Shown: positions 19,081 to 28,594, numbered from the stretch's first letter. The stretch: 64,000 bases of DNA from Alloscardovia criceti DSM 17774 (GCF_000376885.1 NZ_AQXR01000011.1:525967-589966), one strand, 5' to 3'. Numbers and translations are program-made. The notes: generated from the sequence alone by a model not told the origin.

Positions 19081-20109
19081 ATGGGAAGCACTATCCAAGA
19101 TGTAGCACGCGTTGCAGGCGTTTCTGCATCGACCGTGTCCCGTGCATTCACTCGTCCAGACCTAGTCTCCGCAAAGACGCGAGAAAACATACTGAAAGTT
19201 GCTTCTGAGCTTCACTTTTCTTTGTCACGCTCAGCAGCTGCATTAAAATCCGGAAAATCTTTGCGCGTGGCTTTACTCATGAGTGGAAAAATGAATTTAT
19301 GGTTTATTTCTTCCATTCTTGAAGGACTGAACGAAGTACTACATGCGCGCGGATACGATGTGTCCGTCTATCAAATTTCAAGTACTGAGGAACGTAAAGA
19401 ATTTTTTGATACGCTCCCCCTGCGCAGAAATGCCGATGCCGTTATTGTCTCATCCTTTGCCATAGCTGAGGATGAAGTGACATTGCTCAATTCCATAGGC
19501 ATTCCGATCGTAGGCATTAACGCCGATAATTCCAAGGAGCTGGGCCTCACCGCCGCTACCAATATCGACGACGTGCATGGCTCTGAATTAGCCGCACGCC
19601 ATCTGTTGCAGCTGGGACATAAAGATATCGTCTATGTCAGCACACATCGTGCCGTTTCCTTGCATTTCTCGGTACAAACGCGCATTCAAACCTTTACGGA
19701 GTACTGCGCACGTCAAGGCATTAGTGTAACGAATATACCCTGCGAAATTACCGAGGATGGCAAGTACCAAATCAGCCATGTGGCTTCTGAGATTATGAGT
19801 CTCAGCCATTTACCCACGGCTATTGCTTGTCAGGAGGATGGCATTGCCATTCCATTGCAATTCCAGCTCGAGCGCAGCGGTCTCAATATTCCACGCGATG
19901 TATCCATGATTGGCTTTGATGACTCCTTCTATGCAGAGGATTTGGGGCTGACCACCATTCGTCAGAGACCTATTGAGATTGGCAAAAAAGCCGCACATAT
20001 GACACTGGACCTTATGGATAGCAAAGAGCTGGAGGAGAATTTTGCCATAGAAACTGCTCAGCTGATTATCCGCTCTTCTACGGCCGCTCCACGCAAGGAT
20101 GCAAGCTAA
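19081..20109 (+). CDS. LacI family transcriptional regulator of the sugar ABC locus
   Basis: 342-residue repressor-type regulator. The N-terminal helix-turn-helix TIQDVARVAGVSASTVSRAF is at residues 4-23, followed by the hinge helix (SRSAAALKSGKSL) and a periplasmic-binding-like sugar domain ending with SMIGFDDSFYAEDLGLTTIRQRPIEIGKKA. GAGGAGG lies before the ATG. It is divergent from the permease genes and convergent with the binding-protein gene, and most likely controls both. The inducer cannot be told from sequence. Confidence 0.92.
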   Translation: MGSTIQDVARVAGVSASTVSRAFTRPDLVSAKTRENILKVASELHFSLSRSAAALKSGKSLRVALLMSGKMNLWFISSILEGLNEVLHARGYDVSVYQISSTEERKEFFDTLPLRRNADAVIVSSFAIAEDEVTLLNSIGIPIVGINADNSKELGLTAATNIDDVHGSELAARHLLQLGHKDIVYVSTHRAVSLHFSVQTRIQTFTEYCARQGISVTNIPCEITEDGKYQISHVASEIMSLSHLPTAIACQEDGIAIPLQFQLERSGLNIPRDVSMIGFDDSFYAEDLGLTTIRQRPIEIGKKAAHMTLDLMDSKELEENFAIETAQLIIRSSTAAPRKDAS

Positions 20110-20154
20110 CGCCCGCGATCTCAATACTGAGCATCTCATTGAGGACTGTAACTG

Positions 20155-20183
20155 AGGACTGGTATTTTTGCCAGTCCTTTTTT
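20155..20183 (+). terminator. Terminator of the LacI-type gene
   Basis: AGGACTGG arm at 20155-20162, eight-base loop, CCAGTCCT at 20171-20178, then a T-run on the plus strand. Confidence 0.8.
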
Positions 20184-20241
20184 GCACATCGACAGCACCA
20201 TAGCGCAACGGACGGCAACGTTGCGATAGCAGATACAACGA

Positions 20242-20273
20242 AAGGGCTTCTCAGCACACACTGAGAAGCCCTT
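20242..20273 (-). terminator. Terminator-like hairpin after the sugar-binding protein gene
   Basis: Perfect 13-bp stem AAGGGCTTCTCAG with a six-base loop (20242-20273); on the minus strand only a short T-tract follows. It lies downstream of the convergent binding-protein gene. Confidence 0.65.
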
Positions 20274-20318
20274 AGTCGATTGATCGGACGAGCCGACATC
20301 AATCTGGTTTATTCAATT

Positions 20319-21644
20319 TTAGTGGGAGGCGTTGTATTCCTCAGCCCATCCATCGACGAATGCAGTCTTGACCGCATCCCAGCTACCTGTTTCCTGAGCG
20401 TACTCAAGCATGGCATTTCCGAGGTTGTTCTTCCACGTTTCAGAAGGCATCATAGTGAAGTTCCATGAAACTGGCGTCTTGCCGGAGTTTGCATCATCTA
20501 CAGCTGCCTGAACCAATGGATTATCGGTAGTTACATCAGAGAAGGTCTTGAATGGAACGGTGAAGCCCATTTCCTGAGACATCGACTTCTTACCGGTATC
20601 GGAGCTGATTACCCACTTCAAAAATGCCTCTGTAGCTTCCTGATCCTTTTGAGAAGCCTTGGAATTAATGCACCAGTAATTTTCAGAACCAGTGGTCAAT
20701 CCTTGGTTTTCTTCGCCCTTAGCACCAATATAGATAGGAAGCATGCCGACGGAGTCAGCGCTCATGCCAGCCTTGCTCAAATCCGTCCAAGCCCAGGTAC
20801 CGTTCTGGTAGAAGGCTGCCTGTCCAAGTGCGAATTCAGAGTTTGCGTCATCGCCGGTCTTTGCACTGAGCTGTGTGCGCGGTGTGGTGGAATCGGTAAT
20901 GTACAAATCAAAGATATTCTTAAAGTTTGGCAGATATGTACCCTTGATGGTGGCTGGCTGTGTGGTAACGTTGTCATCTTTGAATTCGTAGTACAAAGGA
21001 ATATTTGCCAAGTGTGTCTTGAAGCGCCAGTCAGAGCTGGAATCGAAGCCTGCGGAGGTAAACGCGCCATCTACACCCAAATCAGACTTGTGCTCCTGAA
21101 TGCCATCAGCCACGGCCTTCAACTTGTCGAAGCTATTGATTTCATCGACGGATTTCACAGCTGCATCAGACAAAGCGAAGTACTTGTTGAGGATATCCTT
21201 GTTGTAAATAATGCCGTATGTTTCTGTGACATAAGGCACACCTACAACCTTATCGCCATCCTTCAAAGCCGTGCTTTGATCATTGAGCTGCTCATAAATA
21301 TAAGAATTTGACAGGTCAGCGGTGTAGTTCTTCCAATTCTGGTAGCCTACAGGGCCGTTGACTTGGAACAGCGTTGGCGCATCGGACTTAGCAATTTCAG
21401 ACTTCAAGGTCTGCTCATAGCTACCAGATGCAGCATTTTGAATCTTAACTTCTACGCCTGTTTCATCGGTGTATGCCTTCGCCAAAGCCTGCCACTGATC
21501 TGCATTTTCTGGCTTGAAGTTCAGGAAGTATACCTTACCCTTACCATCATCGCTCGAGCTGGAACTTGAGCAAGCGGCCAAAGCTCCAAAAGACATTGCC
21601 ATTACTGCAGTAAGAGCTACTGTAGACTTCACAATTCGATTCAT
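20319..21644 (-). CDS. Sugar ABC transporter substrate-binding lipoprotein
   Basis: 441-residue extracellular solute-binding protein, family 1. The signal peptide (MNRIVKSTVALTAVMAMSF) ends in the lipobox ALAAC, followed by a serine-rich linker. The body shows family features: YTDETGVEVKIQNAASGSYEQTLKSEIAKSDAPTLFQVNG and a late MMPSETWKNNLGNAM. GGGAGG before ATG 21644 decides the start. It pairs with the MalF/MalG-type permeases although the regulator gene lies between them. Substrate unknown; oligosaccharide binding is inferred from the family. Confidence 0.92.
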   Translation of the reverse strand: MNRIVKSTVALTAVMAMSFGALAACSSSSSSDDGKGKVYFLNFKPENADQWQALAKAYTDETGVEVKIQNAASGSYEQTLKSEIAKSDAPTLFQVNGPVGYQNWKNYTADLSNSYIYEQLNDQSTALKDGDKVVGVPYVTETYGIIYNKDILNKYFALSDAAVKSVDEINSFDKLKAVADGIQEHKSDLGVDGAFTSAGFDSSSDWRFKTHLANIPLYYEFKDDNVTTQPATIKGTYLPNFKNIFDLYITDSTTPRTQLSAKTGDDANSEFALGQAAFYQNGTWAWTDLSKAGMSADSVGMLPIYIGAKGEENQGLTTGSENYWCINSKASQKDQEATEAFLKWVISSDTGKKSMSQEMGFTVPFKTFSDVTTDNPLVQAAVDDANSGKTPVSWNFTMMPSETWKNNLGNAMLEYAQETGSWDAVKTAFVDGWAEEYNASH

Positions 21645-21991
21645 CTTCGAACCTCCCTTTCGATATAGCACATCTATATCTGCATCAATCATCTGCGATT
21701 AATACTTCCGTGAATCGGATAACTCAATTATGCACCAGTTTTCTTATTTTTGCAAACGATAGCAATTTTGCAGAAAAATTCTATGAAAGACTGAGCGCAT
21801 CTCAGCGAAATTTCTTGTCATATCGAAATAAATAAGCCGTGTAAACGGCTAAAATTAAGGCGTTTACAAGGCTAAGAGTGTACATGAGCATTTCCGAACT
21901 AAGGACATGCAATCGTTCGCTTGCTGAACATCATTCACGATTCTGGCGTGTCGTGATTATCCGTCAGCACGGAGGCGTTCGATTATTCGAC
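21645..21991. promoter_or_regulatory. Region upstream of the sugar-binding protein gene, with an operator-like site and an inverted repeat
   Basis: 347 bases without a gene. TGCAAACGATAGCA (21751-21764) is an imperfect LacI-type palindrome matching the half sites before the permease genes. At 21835-21873 two 15-base arms (AGCCGTGTAAACGGC and GGCGTTTACAAGGCT) form an inverted repeat with two mismatches around TAAAATTAA; it could be a terminator of the YeiH-type gene or a second operator. Confidence 0.5.
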
Positions 21992-23044
21992 TTACATCAT
22001 TCCCATTACATGCAACACAATCAAACTCATGAAAGTAATCCCCGACCAGCACACAATGCCCAAGAGCAAAGGCTTTCCACCTGTCTTGATGAGCTTGACG
22101 ATGTCGCTATTTAGACCGATAGCGCCCATGGCCATAATAATCATGAATTTGGAGAGGAACTTCGTCACCGAAACGAAACCCACGGGCATGCCCGCATGAG
22201 CAGCAATGGTAGTGACTATGGAGGCTACGATAAACCACCCCACAAATTGTGGGAATGCTCGCTTGAGCGAGAAGCGACCATTACCGCCTGCAGCCTGAGC
22301 GCTTTTCTTGGATGTTATCAGCGCAAGCACCAAGGTTATAGGAATGATTGCCAAAGTACGAGTTAATTTTACGGTGACGGCTTTATCTAGTGTGGCTGAG
22401 CCAAGATTCCACATAGTATCCCATGTCGCTGCGGTGGCAGTAACGGAGGATGTGTCATTCACCGCCGTGCCTGCAAAGAGTCCGAAGACTTCCCCACTGG
22501 TAGTGCTCATGCCCAAGGCAGTACCCAACAGAGGGAATATGAGGGCTGCGATGACGTTGAAAAGGAAGATGACGGAAATCGATTGTGCAATCTCCTCGTC
22601 ATCTGCATCGATAACCGGTGCCGTGGCTGCAATGGCAGATCCTCCACAAATAGAGGAACCCACGCCAATAAGCGTAGCCGTTTTGGCGTTCATCTTAAGA
22701 ATTTTCTGTATCAGCCACGCCAGCAGCAGTGCCGTGCCGATGGTGACAATAATAATAGGCAACGATTGCCATCCGGTGTATGCGATGATGCTCAGATTGA
22801 GGCCAAAACCCAACAAAACAACCGCCGTTTGCAGTACATACTTCGAGGTGAATCCGATGCCCGGCGCACAGCTTCCACGGTTTTTCCACACGAGGGATAT
22901 CAGCATGCCGAAAAGGATAGCGAAAATGGGCCCGCCAATGACAGGCATGCGTTCACCGAGGAACCACGCCATAAGGGCTAGACCACAGCTAACTATTAGT
23001 CCCGGAATAATTTCTTGTACTCGTCTCCATGTTTTTCTCACCAT
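21992..23044 (-). CDS. YeiH-family putative sulfate exporter
   Basis: About 350-residue membrane protein of the Cons_hypoth698/YeiH family with ten or more helices. Family-typical segments: VLLGFGLNLSIIAYTGW, GVGSSICGGSAIAATAPVIDADDEE, FAGTAVNDTSSVTATA and the C-terminal MGAIGLNSDIVKLIKTGGKPLLLG. The annotation as sulfate exporter is by family only; the substrate is not established. ATG 23044 is used here; an in-frame GTG at 23056 is also possible and neither has a good ribosome site. It lies between the sugar locus and xerD. Confidence 0.85.
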   Translation of the reverse strand: MVRKTWRRVQEIIPGLIVSCGLALMAWFLGERMPVIGGPIFAILFGMLISLVWKNRGSCAPGIGFTSKYVLQTAVVLLGFGLNLSIIAYTGWQSLPIIIVTIGTALLLAWLIQKILKMNAKTATLIGVGSSICGGSAIAATAPVIDADDEEIAQSISVIFLFNVIAALIFPLLGTALGMSTTSGEVFGLFAGTAVNDTSSVTATAATWDTMWNLGSATLDKAVTVKLTRTLAIIPITLVLALITSKKSAQAAGGNGRFSLKRAFPQFVGWFIVASIVTTIAAHAGMPVGFVSVTKFLSKFMIIMAMGAIGLNSDIVKLIKTGGKPLLLGIVCWSGITFMSLIVLHVMGMM

Positions 23045-23091
23045 TCTTTTATACACGAGACGTGCAACCGCATTGTCCGATGACTCGATGC

Positions 23092-24015
23092 CTAGCGGGC
23101 ACGGGGATGCGATAACAAGTAGCTTTCAATCAAGGCTTGCGGCGAGACATGTGTATAAATCTGCGTGGTAGTTACCGAAGCATGTCCCAAAAGCTCCTGC
23201 ACGGTGCGGACATCTGCTCCCCCTTGGATCAGATGCGTAGCACAGGAATGTCTCAAGGTATGCGGATGGATCTCTTGCTTTATGCCCGCCAACTTGGCGT
23301 AATTGCGTACAATTTCCCACACACTTTGACGCGTCAGGCGCTTGCCACGCTTATTGAGAAAAACAGCACGCAACTCTACCCCATTTTTCGACTTTTCTGC
23401 GAGCATTGCACGTGCTGAGCCAATATAGCGTTCCAAAGCCTCGCATGCGTAAGATCCCAATGGCACGAGTCGTTGTTTATTGCCTTTGCCGGTAAGACGC
23501 GCGACCTGCGAGTCGAGGTCAATATCCGATAGGTCCAAACCCACGGCCTCAGAAACGCGAGCAGCCGAGGCATACAAAAACTCCAGCAAGGCTCTATCCC
23601 GTACATGCGCGGGGTCATCGGGATCCGAACCTGTGGCGTCGATTAATGCCGTAACCTCATCGATAGTGAGGACATCTGGCAAAGTACTCGCAGCTTTAGG
23701 CGGTTTGATGCCCGCCGAAACATCCACGCTGAGTACATTTATCATGACAAGAAACTTATGGAATTCATGAATGGACGCAATACGTCGAGCAATGCTACGC
23801 GGACTGAGGCCCGACAGGCTGACCACAAATTGTTCGATATCCTCACGCGTAACCTCGCGAATATCGTTAATTCCTCGCTCTTCCAGCCATGCCGTATATC
23901 GGCGTAAATCGGATTCATATGCCGTAGCGGTTGCCTGAGATAGCCCGCGTTCTACAGAAATATATGCGATGAACTGATCTCTATACGATTCGAATGGCTG
24001 TACCTTGGTGACCAT
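23092..24015 (-). CDS. xerD: Tyrosine recombinase XerD
   Basis: About 307-residue recombinase partnering XerC at dif. It has the core-binding domain (SYRDQFIAYISVERGLSQATATAYESDLRRY) and the catalytic residues: arginine in SAARVSEAVGLDLSD, lysine in GKGNKQRLVPLG, HTLRHSCATHLIQGGADV and HASVTTTQIYTHVS. The frame extends to 24093, but that start lies inside the rplT terminator hairpin, so ATG 24015 is preferred. Its place just downstream of infC-rpmI-rplT is the usual bifidobacterial xerD position. Confidence 0.88.
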   Translation of the reverse strand: MVTKVQPFESYRDQFIAYISVERGLSQATATAYESDLRRYTAWLEERGINDIREVTREDIEQFVVSLSGLSPRSIARRIASIHEFHKFLVMINVLSVDVSAGIKPPKAASTLPDVLTIDEVTALIDATGSDPDDPAHVRDRALLEFLYASAARVSEAVGLDLSDIDLDSQVARLTGKGNKQRLVPLGSYACEALERYIGSARAMLAEKSKNGVELRAVFLNKRGKRLTRQSVWEIVRNYAKLAGIKQEIHPHTLRHSCATHLIQGGADVRTVQELLGHASVTTTQIYTHVSPQALIESYLLSHPRAR

Positions 24016-24069
24016 ATCTTTACTGTACCTGCTTGCGCTGTGACGTACTGAATTGTTTCGCATTATGCA

Positions 24070-24110
24070 AAAACCTCTGACTGTGCTCGTCACACAATCA
24101 GAGGTTTTGT
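24070..24110 (-). terminator. Terminator after rplT
   Basis: Arms AAAACCTCTGA (24070-24080) and TCAGAGGTTTT (24098-24108) with an inner TGTG/CACA extension; Ts follow on both strands, so it can end transcription of infC-rpmI-rplT. Confidence 0.8.
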
Positions 24111-24150
24111 TTTATTACTTGGTTAAGTCAAGTAGATTGTAATGCGTTAC

Positions 24151-24534
24151 TTAAGCCTCAACTGGAGCGTTTACATCAGCTGGAAGAGCTGCCTTTGCCT
24201 GCTCCACAATTGCCTTGAAGGTTTCTACATCGCTTACAGCAAGCTCAGCCAAAGCACGGCGATCGAGCTCAATACCTGCAAGGCGAAGACCCTGGATAAA
24301 GCGATTGTATGTGATGCCTTCTGCGCGTACAGCCACGTTGATACGGGTAATCCACAACTTGCGGAAATCACCCTTACGTGCCTTACGATCACGGAAGTTG
24401 TAGTTAAAGGAGTGAAGGAGCTGTTCCTTAGCCTTGCGATAAAGGCGGGAACGCTGACCGCGGTAACCGCTAGCGCGTTCGAGAACAACACGACGCTTCT
24501 TGTGAGCATTAACTGCGCGCTTTACACGTGCCAT
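24151..24534 (-). CDS. rplT: 50S ribosomal protein L20
   Basis: 127-residue rRNA-binding protein needed for early 50S assembly. [37 protein letters not shown] at the N-terminus and [26 protein letters not shown] in the middle are diagnostic. Third gene of the infC-rpmI-rplT operon. Confidence 0.98.
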   Translation of the reverse strand: MARVKRAVNAHKKRRVVLERASGYRGQRSRLYRKAKEQLLHSFNYNFRDRKARKGDFRKLWITRINVAVRAEGITYNRFIQGLRLAGIELDRRALAELAVSDVETFKAIVEQAKAALPADVNAPVEA

Positions 24535-24578
24535 AGTATTTCCTCTGCTTTCTAAAAAATCCTAAATCCAGCGCGCGC

Positions 24579-24773
24579 TTACTTAGCGAGCATGTTCTTG
24601 AGCTTCTTGCTCTGAGCTGGTGCGAGTACCTGATCTGCCTTCAAAGCGCGACGCTTACGTGCGCTCTTGTGCTCGAGGTTGTGGCGCATTGCGGAACCTG
24701 CCTGCATGAGCTTGCCGGAACCGGTTACGCGGATTCGCTTAGATGCAGCGGAGTTACTTTTCATCTTAGGCAT
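24579..24773 (-). CDS. rpmI: 50S ribosomal protein L35
   Basis: 64-residue basic protein, [23 protein letters not shown], with the usual KHxxxxKSxKRKR-like region [14 protein letters not shown]. Its start overlaps the infC stop by eight bases, supporting coupled translation with IF-3 and L20. Confidence 0.98.
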   Translation of the reverse strand: MPKMKSNSAASKRIRVTGSGKLMQAGSAMRHNLEHKSARKRRALKADQVLAPAQSKKLKNMLAK

Positions 24774-25545
24774 TGCTGCCCTCCTTGCTTGTCGTCTTCT
24801 GGGAAGAAGTCTTGTTCGCAGTTGCGTCTGCTAGCTTGCTTTCTGCCTCAGCAACAGCTGTTGCCTGAGCTTCACGCTTAGCATTCAGACGAGCGGCTTG
24901 ACGTGCTTGACGCTCTGCACGAGACTCGGCACCGCGGCGGCGCTGCTCAGACTGCGTCTGAACTTTCTTGCCCTTTGGCGCAAGCACCATGATGATGTTT
25001 CTACCATCCTGACGTGGACGGGATTCAATAGTACCTGACTCTTGAACCTCATCTGCCAGACGCTGAAGGAGTTCTACACCTCCAACTGGGCGAGACTGCT
25101 CACGACCGCGCAACATAATGGTGACCTTAACCTTGTCTCCACCATTGAGGAAGCGCTCAACGTGACCCTTCTTCACCTCGAAATCATGGTCGTCAATCTT
25201 AAGGCGGAAACGAATTTCCTTCACCTCAGCAGTGCTTTGGTTACGGCGAGCTTCGCGTGCCTTAATCTTTTCGTTGTACTTGTACTTACCATAGTCGATG
25301 AGTTTAGCGACCGGTGGCTTGGCATTAGGTGCTACTTCTACCAGATCCAAATTTGCTTCTCGAGCAAGATTGAGAGCTACAGAAGTGGCAATAACACCCA
25401 CCTGTTCACCCTTTGGGCCAATCAGGCGTAGCTGCGGCGTACGAATTTCATCGTTAATACGTGGCTCTGTGATGATATCTCCATTCGTAAAACTATGCGT
25501 GGGTACATCCCAGAGACTCCTGCCAACCATATGCAAATGCGGCAT
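24766..25545 (-). CDS. infC: Translation initiation factor IF-3
   Basis: Initiation factor that proofreads start codons and keeps subunits apart. The N-domain begins at [27 protein letters not shown]; the linker carries [19 protein letters not shown]; the C-domain has [43 protein letters not shown]. An alanine-, lysine- and glutamine-rich tail of about 70 residues follows, common in actinobacteria. Coordinates give the longest ATG-bounded frame (259 residues). The first 24 residues are not family-like: an ATC at 25473-25471 with GGAG five bases before it would give a 235-residue product starting at the conserved domain, as in the AUU start of Escherichia coli infC. Confidence 0.95.
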   Translation of the reverse strand: MPHLHMVGRSLWDVPTHSFTNGDIITEPRINDEIRTPQLRLIGPKGEQVGVIATSVALNLAREANLDLVEVAPNAKPPVAKLIDYGKYKYNEKIKAREARRNQSTAEVKEIRFRLKIDDHDFEVKKGHVERFLNGGDKVKVTIMLRGREQSRPVGGVELLQRLADEVQESGTIESRPRQDGRNIIMVLAPKGKKVQTQSEQRRRGAESRAERQARQAARLNAKREAQATAVAEAESKLADATANKTSSQKTTSKEGSNA

Positions 25546-25908
25546 AAAACCACAGTATGTATAGTTTTATACACTTGATGGCACTTACTTATAGCGACCA
25601 AAAGTCTTAACCCGAAGTCATAAAAAACTTCCAGGTGGGAAATTCCACTTTCTTGATTTCTCAAGCCTTGACAATAATACCCATATGATGTGACAAATGC
25701 AAACTCTGTGGAATGTAGCTTTTACACTTCCTTATCGGCGAGTTCTGACGCAATTTCTTGCGGCGAGTTTTCGGATGTGCTTGTATGGTCACACCCATGA
25801 GGCTTATATGCCCTCACCATACAACCAAAGTTTGTCTCTTACAACGCAAAATGTGTTGCTACGCGTAAAGCATAGCAACACATCGAGGGTCTGAGGACTC
25901 AGAGTAGA
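25546..25908. other. Intergenic region upstream of infC
   Basis: 363 bases with no credible gene. It should hold the infC promoter and leader, but no clear -35/-10 pair was found. The terminator of the amino-acid ABC operon occupies its right part at 25843-25883. Confidence 0.5.
25843..25883 (-). terminator. Terminator of the glutamate-type ABC operon
   Basis: Perfect 11-bp stem ATGTGTTGCTA (25851-25861 and its complement at 25873-25883) with an 11-base loop; TTTTG follows on the minus strand. Confidence 0.65.
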
Positions 25909-27072
25909 TTACTTCTTCTCACCCTCAGCAGATGAGGAGCCGGACTCCGCACTACCACCCTTGGACTTACGATCCTTGCGAGGCTTGACACGCAATCCCA
26001 TAGTCTTCATAATTTCTCGCTGAATTTCTTGCGGATAATCATGAGGATGCTCTAATTCTTGCTGCTCCATGTAGTGATTGTGCACCCAGTGATCATTATG
26101 CGCATTCGAACCGTGGTAATGATCTGGATACATCGGCTGTGTACCGCCAAATGGTCGTGGAGTCTTTGCTGCCTTAATCTGATTACGGTTGGTTGCATCC
26201 ATCACCGCAATAGGAGGCACAACTTCCTCTTCCACCGGACCAGAGGTGTAACTTGCCATCCAGCGCGGCATGGCTTCTGCGATGCGAGAAACAATCCAGC
26301 AAACGATGAAGTACACGAATGCCGCCACCGTCAAGGTCTGCAAGATATTAAAGTACATCGAACCAAGTCGACGCGACTCCTGCAGCAAATCCGTATACAA
26401 AATAATCGAGCCCAAAGCTGTATCCTTCAAGGCAACCACCAGCTGTGTGACGGTGGCTGGAAGCATAGCATAAATAGCCTGAGGTACTTCAATTTGCATC
26501 AACGACTGTGTGCGCGTCAAGCCCAAAGCCAATGAAGCTTCACGCTGTCCCCCTGGCAAATTACCTACACCAGAACGCACCAATTCTGCAATAACCGAGC
26601 CGTTGTACAAAATCAGAGCGAGTACAACCGAGTAGTACGAGGAATGACGGATACCGATACCTGCGAACCAACGCCAGAAGAAGACCATCATAATCAGCAC
26701 AGGCACTGCACGGCAGAATTCCACGATGAGTCCGGAAATGGTGCGGATAACCATATTTGGCAGCAAGCGCAGCACACCAAAGAAAAGACCGAAAATCAAC
26801 GATCCCACTATACCGGCGACAGCCGCACCTAAGGTCAATCCCAAACCTGGTAGATAGAAATCCGTCCACGCTTCCAAATCGAGAGCTGGTTGCCACAGCT
26901 CCCAAGAGAGCTGATTTTCACCTTGTGGAGGATTGTGCAAACGCAACAAAATCAAAATAGCTGCGAGGATAATGACTATGCTAGCAATCCAGTTGAGGAT
27001 GCGAATATTGCGCTTTCCGCGTGGGCCTGGCTCATCGAAAAGCAATTTTGTAGATGTATCTTGATTGTTCAT
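25909..27072 (-). CDS. gluD: Glutamate-type amino-acid ABC transporter permease with histidine-rich C-terminal tail (GluD-like)
   Basis: 387-residue permease of the HisM/GltK type. The membrane part (about residues 20-280) has the EAA loop (LPGGQREASLALGLTRTQSLMQIEVPQA). About 100 extra C-terminal residues are hydrophilic and rich in His, Tyr, Asp and Glu (PDHYHGSNAHNDHWVHNHYM), ending in lysines and serines; ordinary permeases of this family are near 230-290 residues. The ATG overlaps the gluC stop (ATGA). The symbol follows the corynebacterial glutamate system and the substrate is inferred. Confidence 0.87.
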   Translation of the reverse strand: MNNQDTSTKLLFDEPGPRGKRNIRILNWIASIVIILAAILILLRLHNPPQGENQLSWELWQPALDLEAWTDFYLPGLGLTLGAAVAGIVGSLIFGLFFGVLRLLPNMVIRTISGLIVEFCRAVPVLIMMVFFWRWFAGIGIRHSSYYSVVLALILYNGSVIAELVRSGVGNLPGGQREASLALGLTRTQSLMQIEVPQAIYAMLPATVTQLVVALKDTALGSIILYTDLLQESRRLGSMYFNILQTLTVAAFVYFIVCWIVSRIAEAMPRWMASYTSGPVEEEVVPPIAVMDATNRNQIKAAKTPRPFGGTQPMYPDHYHGSNAHNDHWVHNHYMEQQELEHPHDYPQEIQREIMKTMGLRVKPRKDRKSKGGSAESGSSSAEGEKK

Positions 27073-27746
27073 CGACGCACCGCCAATCGATTAGACAAAT
27101 ATGTGGTCAGCAAGCCAATTGGAATGATAAGAATCAAATATCCAATAGCAAAAATTAAGAAGATGGCAATAATGTGCTCGGAATGGAACTCAATCATCGT
27201 GCTCATTAAACTCGACGTTTCCGTGGCCACCGAGGCGGCTGCGGCTACGGTGGAGTTCTTGAGCAAAGCGATTAAGGTGTTACCCAAAGGAGCAACCGAT
27301 CCGCGGATGGCCTGTGGCAAAATAATTTGCGTGGCAGACTGCATAAATCCTAGACCCAAGGCCCTAGAAGCTTCCGCCTGCCCCACAGGCACAGTGTTAA
27401 TGCCGCTTCGCAAGGATTCACAGACGAAGGCAGCCGTATACACGCCCAAACCGGTAACGGCAAGCCAGAAGAAGTTAATGGTAAAGGTATCCGAGAAGCT
27501 GATTTTCAGCTGACCAAAAATACCCAAAACCATGAACACCATGATGATGGTCAATGGCATATTTTTAAAGAATTCACAGTATCCTGCTGCAAAGCCGCGC
27601 AGAGATGAAATTGGGCTGATGCGCATCATAATGAGAATCACACCCAAAATGGTGGCGATAACCGCCGACCAGAAGGTCAGCAAAATATTCACCCAAAAAG
27701 CACCTAAAATATCATATTCGGCAAAAAGTTGAAGAAATCCATCCAT
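27069..27746 (-). CDS. gluC: Glutamate-type amino-acid ABC transporter permease (GluC-like)
   Basis: 225-residue polar amino-acid permease with five helices. The EAA loop (VPVGQAEASRALGLGFMQSATQIILPQA) is at about residues 135-162. ATG 27746 was preferred over an upstream GTG-like extension because GGGGAG stands before it. It lies four bases after the gluB stop and overlaps gluD by four. Confidence 0.9.
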   Translation of the reverse strand: MDGFLQLFAEYDILGAFWVNILLTFWSAVIATILGVILIMMRISPISSLRGFAAGYCEFFKNMPLTIIMVFMVLGIFGQLKISFSDTFTINFFWLAVTGLGVYTAAFVCESLRSGINTVPVGQAEASRALGLGFMQSATQIILPQAIRGSVAPLGNTLIALLKNSTVAAAASVATETSSLMSTMIEFHSEHIIAIFLIFAIGYLILIIPIGLLTTYLSNRLAVRR

Positions 27747-27750
27747 TGCT

Positions 27751-28578
27751 CTACTCCCCCTCATTCGCTGTTGGAGGATTGTACTGAGGATCAGGGGTGA
27801 AACCTGTTCCGCGTGTATTATCCTTAATCGCCTGCTCCCAAGCGCCGGTCTTAATCATGTCGTTAATGGCATCGTTAATCTGCTTCGCCAAGGTGGTATT
27901 GCCCTTGTGAATACCTACGCCGTAGTATTCCTGAGTAAAGGGTGCACCCACCAGCTTGAGACGTCCGCGCGAATTGGCGGCCAGACCAGCCAAGATGATG
28001 TTATCCGTGGTAACAGCATCCACAATGCCAGAGAACAACGCCGTAGCGCACTCTGCATAGCTTGGCTGCTCCATCAATTGCACTTCTGAGGAATAACGCT
28101 GCTTAATGACGACAGCGGAGGTGGAACCGGTAACGGAGCACAAGCGCTTACCATTCAAATCATTTGGACCCGTAATAGTCGTATTATCGCTGCGCACGAG
28201 CAAATCCTGACCTGCGACCAAGTATGGGCCGGCGAAGTCCACAGTTTTCTTACGGTCATCGGTAATGGAGTATGAAGCCAAAATCATATCCACATCGTTA
28301 TTTTGAAGCATGGCTTCACGCTGCTTAGATGGGGCTTCCTTCCATACGATTTCGTAGTCTTCGTAGCCCATATAGTTGGCGATATACTTGGCCACAGACA
28401 CATCAAATCCGGTATACGTGCCACCCTTTTTGAAGCCCACGCCTGGCTGATCGAATTTAATACCGATAGTAATTTTGTGATTAGAATCCCCGTAGCTTGT
28501 GGAACCGCATGCAGCGAGGGAAGCCACACTGACGAGTGCGGCAACGAGGGCCGTAATCTTTGTAAGTATCTTCTTCAT
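27751..28578 (-). CDS. gluB: Glutamate-type amino-acid substrate-binding lipoprotein (GluB-like)
   Basis: 275-residue family 3 binding protein. Signal peptide MKKILTKITALVAALVSVASL ends with lipobox LAAC; the body has the family pattern GIKFDQPGVGFKKGGTYTGFDVSVAKYIA, then DMILASYSITDDRKKTVDFAGPYLVAGQDLLV and a late KGNTTLAKQINDAINDMIKTG. GGGGAG before ATG 28578 decides the start. Binding of glutamate or a related amino acid is inferred from the operon. Confidence 0.92.
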   Translation of the reverse strand: MKKILTKITALVAALVSVASLAACGSTSYGDSNHKITIGIKFDQPGVGFKKGGTYTGFDVSVAKYIANYMGYEDYEIVWKEAPSKQREAMLQNNDVDMILASYSITDDRKKTVDFAGPYLVAGQDLLVRSDNTTITGPNDLNGKRLCSVTGSTSAVVIKQRYSSEVQLMEQPSYAECATALFSGIVDAVTTDNIILAGLAANSRGRLKLVGAPFTQEYYGVGIHKGNTTLAKQINDAINDMIKTGAWEQAIKDNTRGTGFTPDPQYNPPTANEGE

Positions 28579-28594
28579 CGACGCTCCCCTCATA

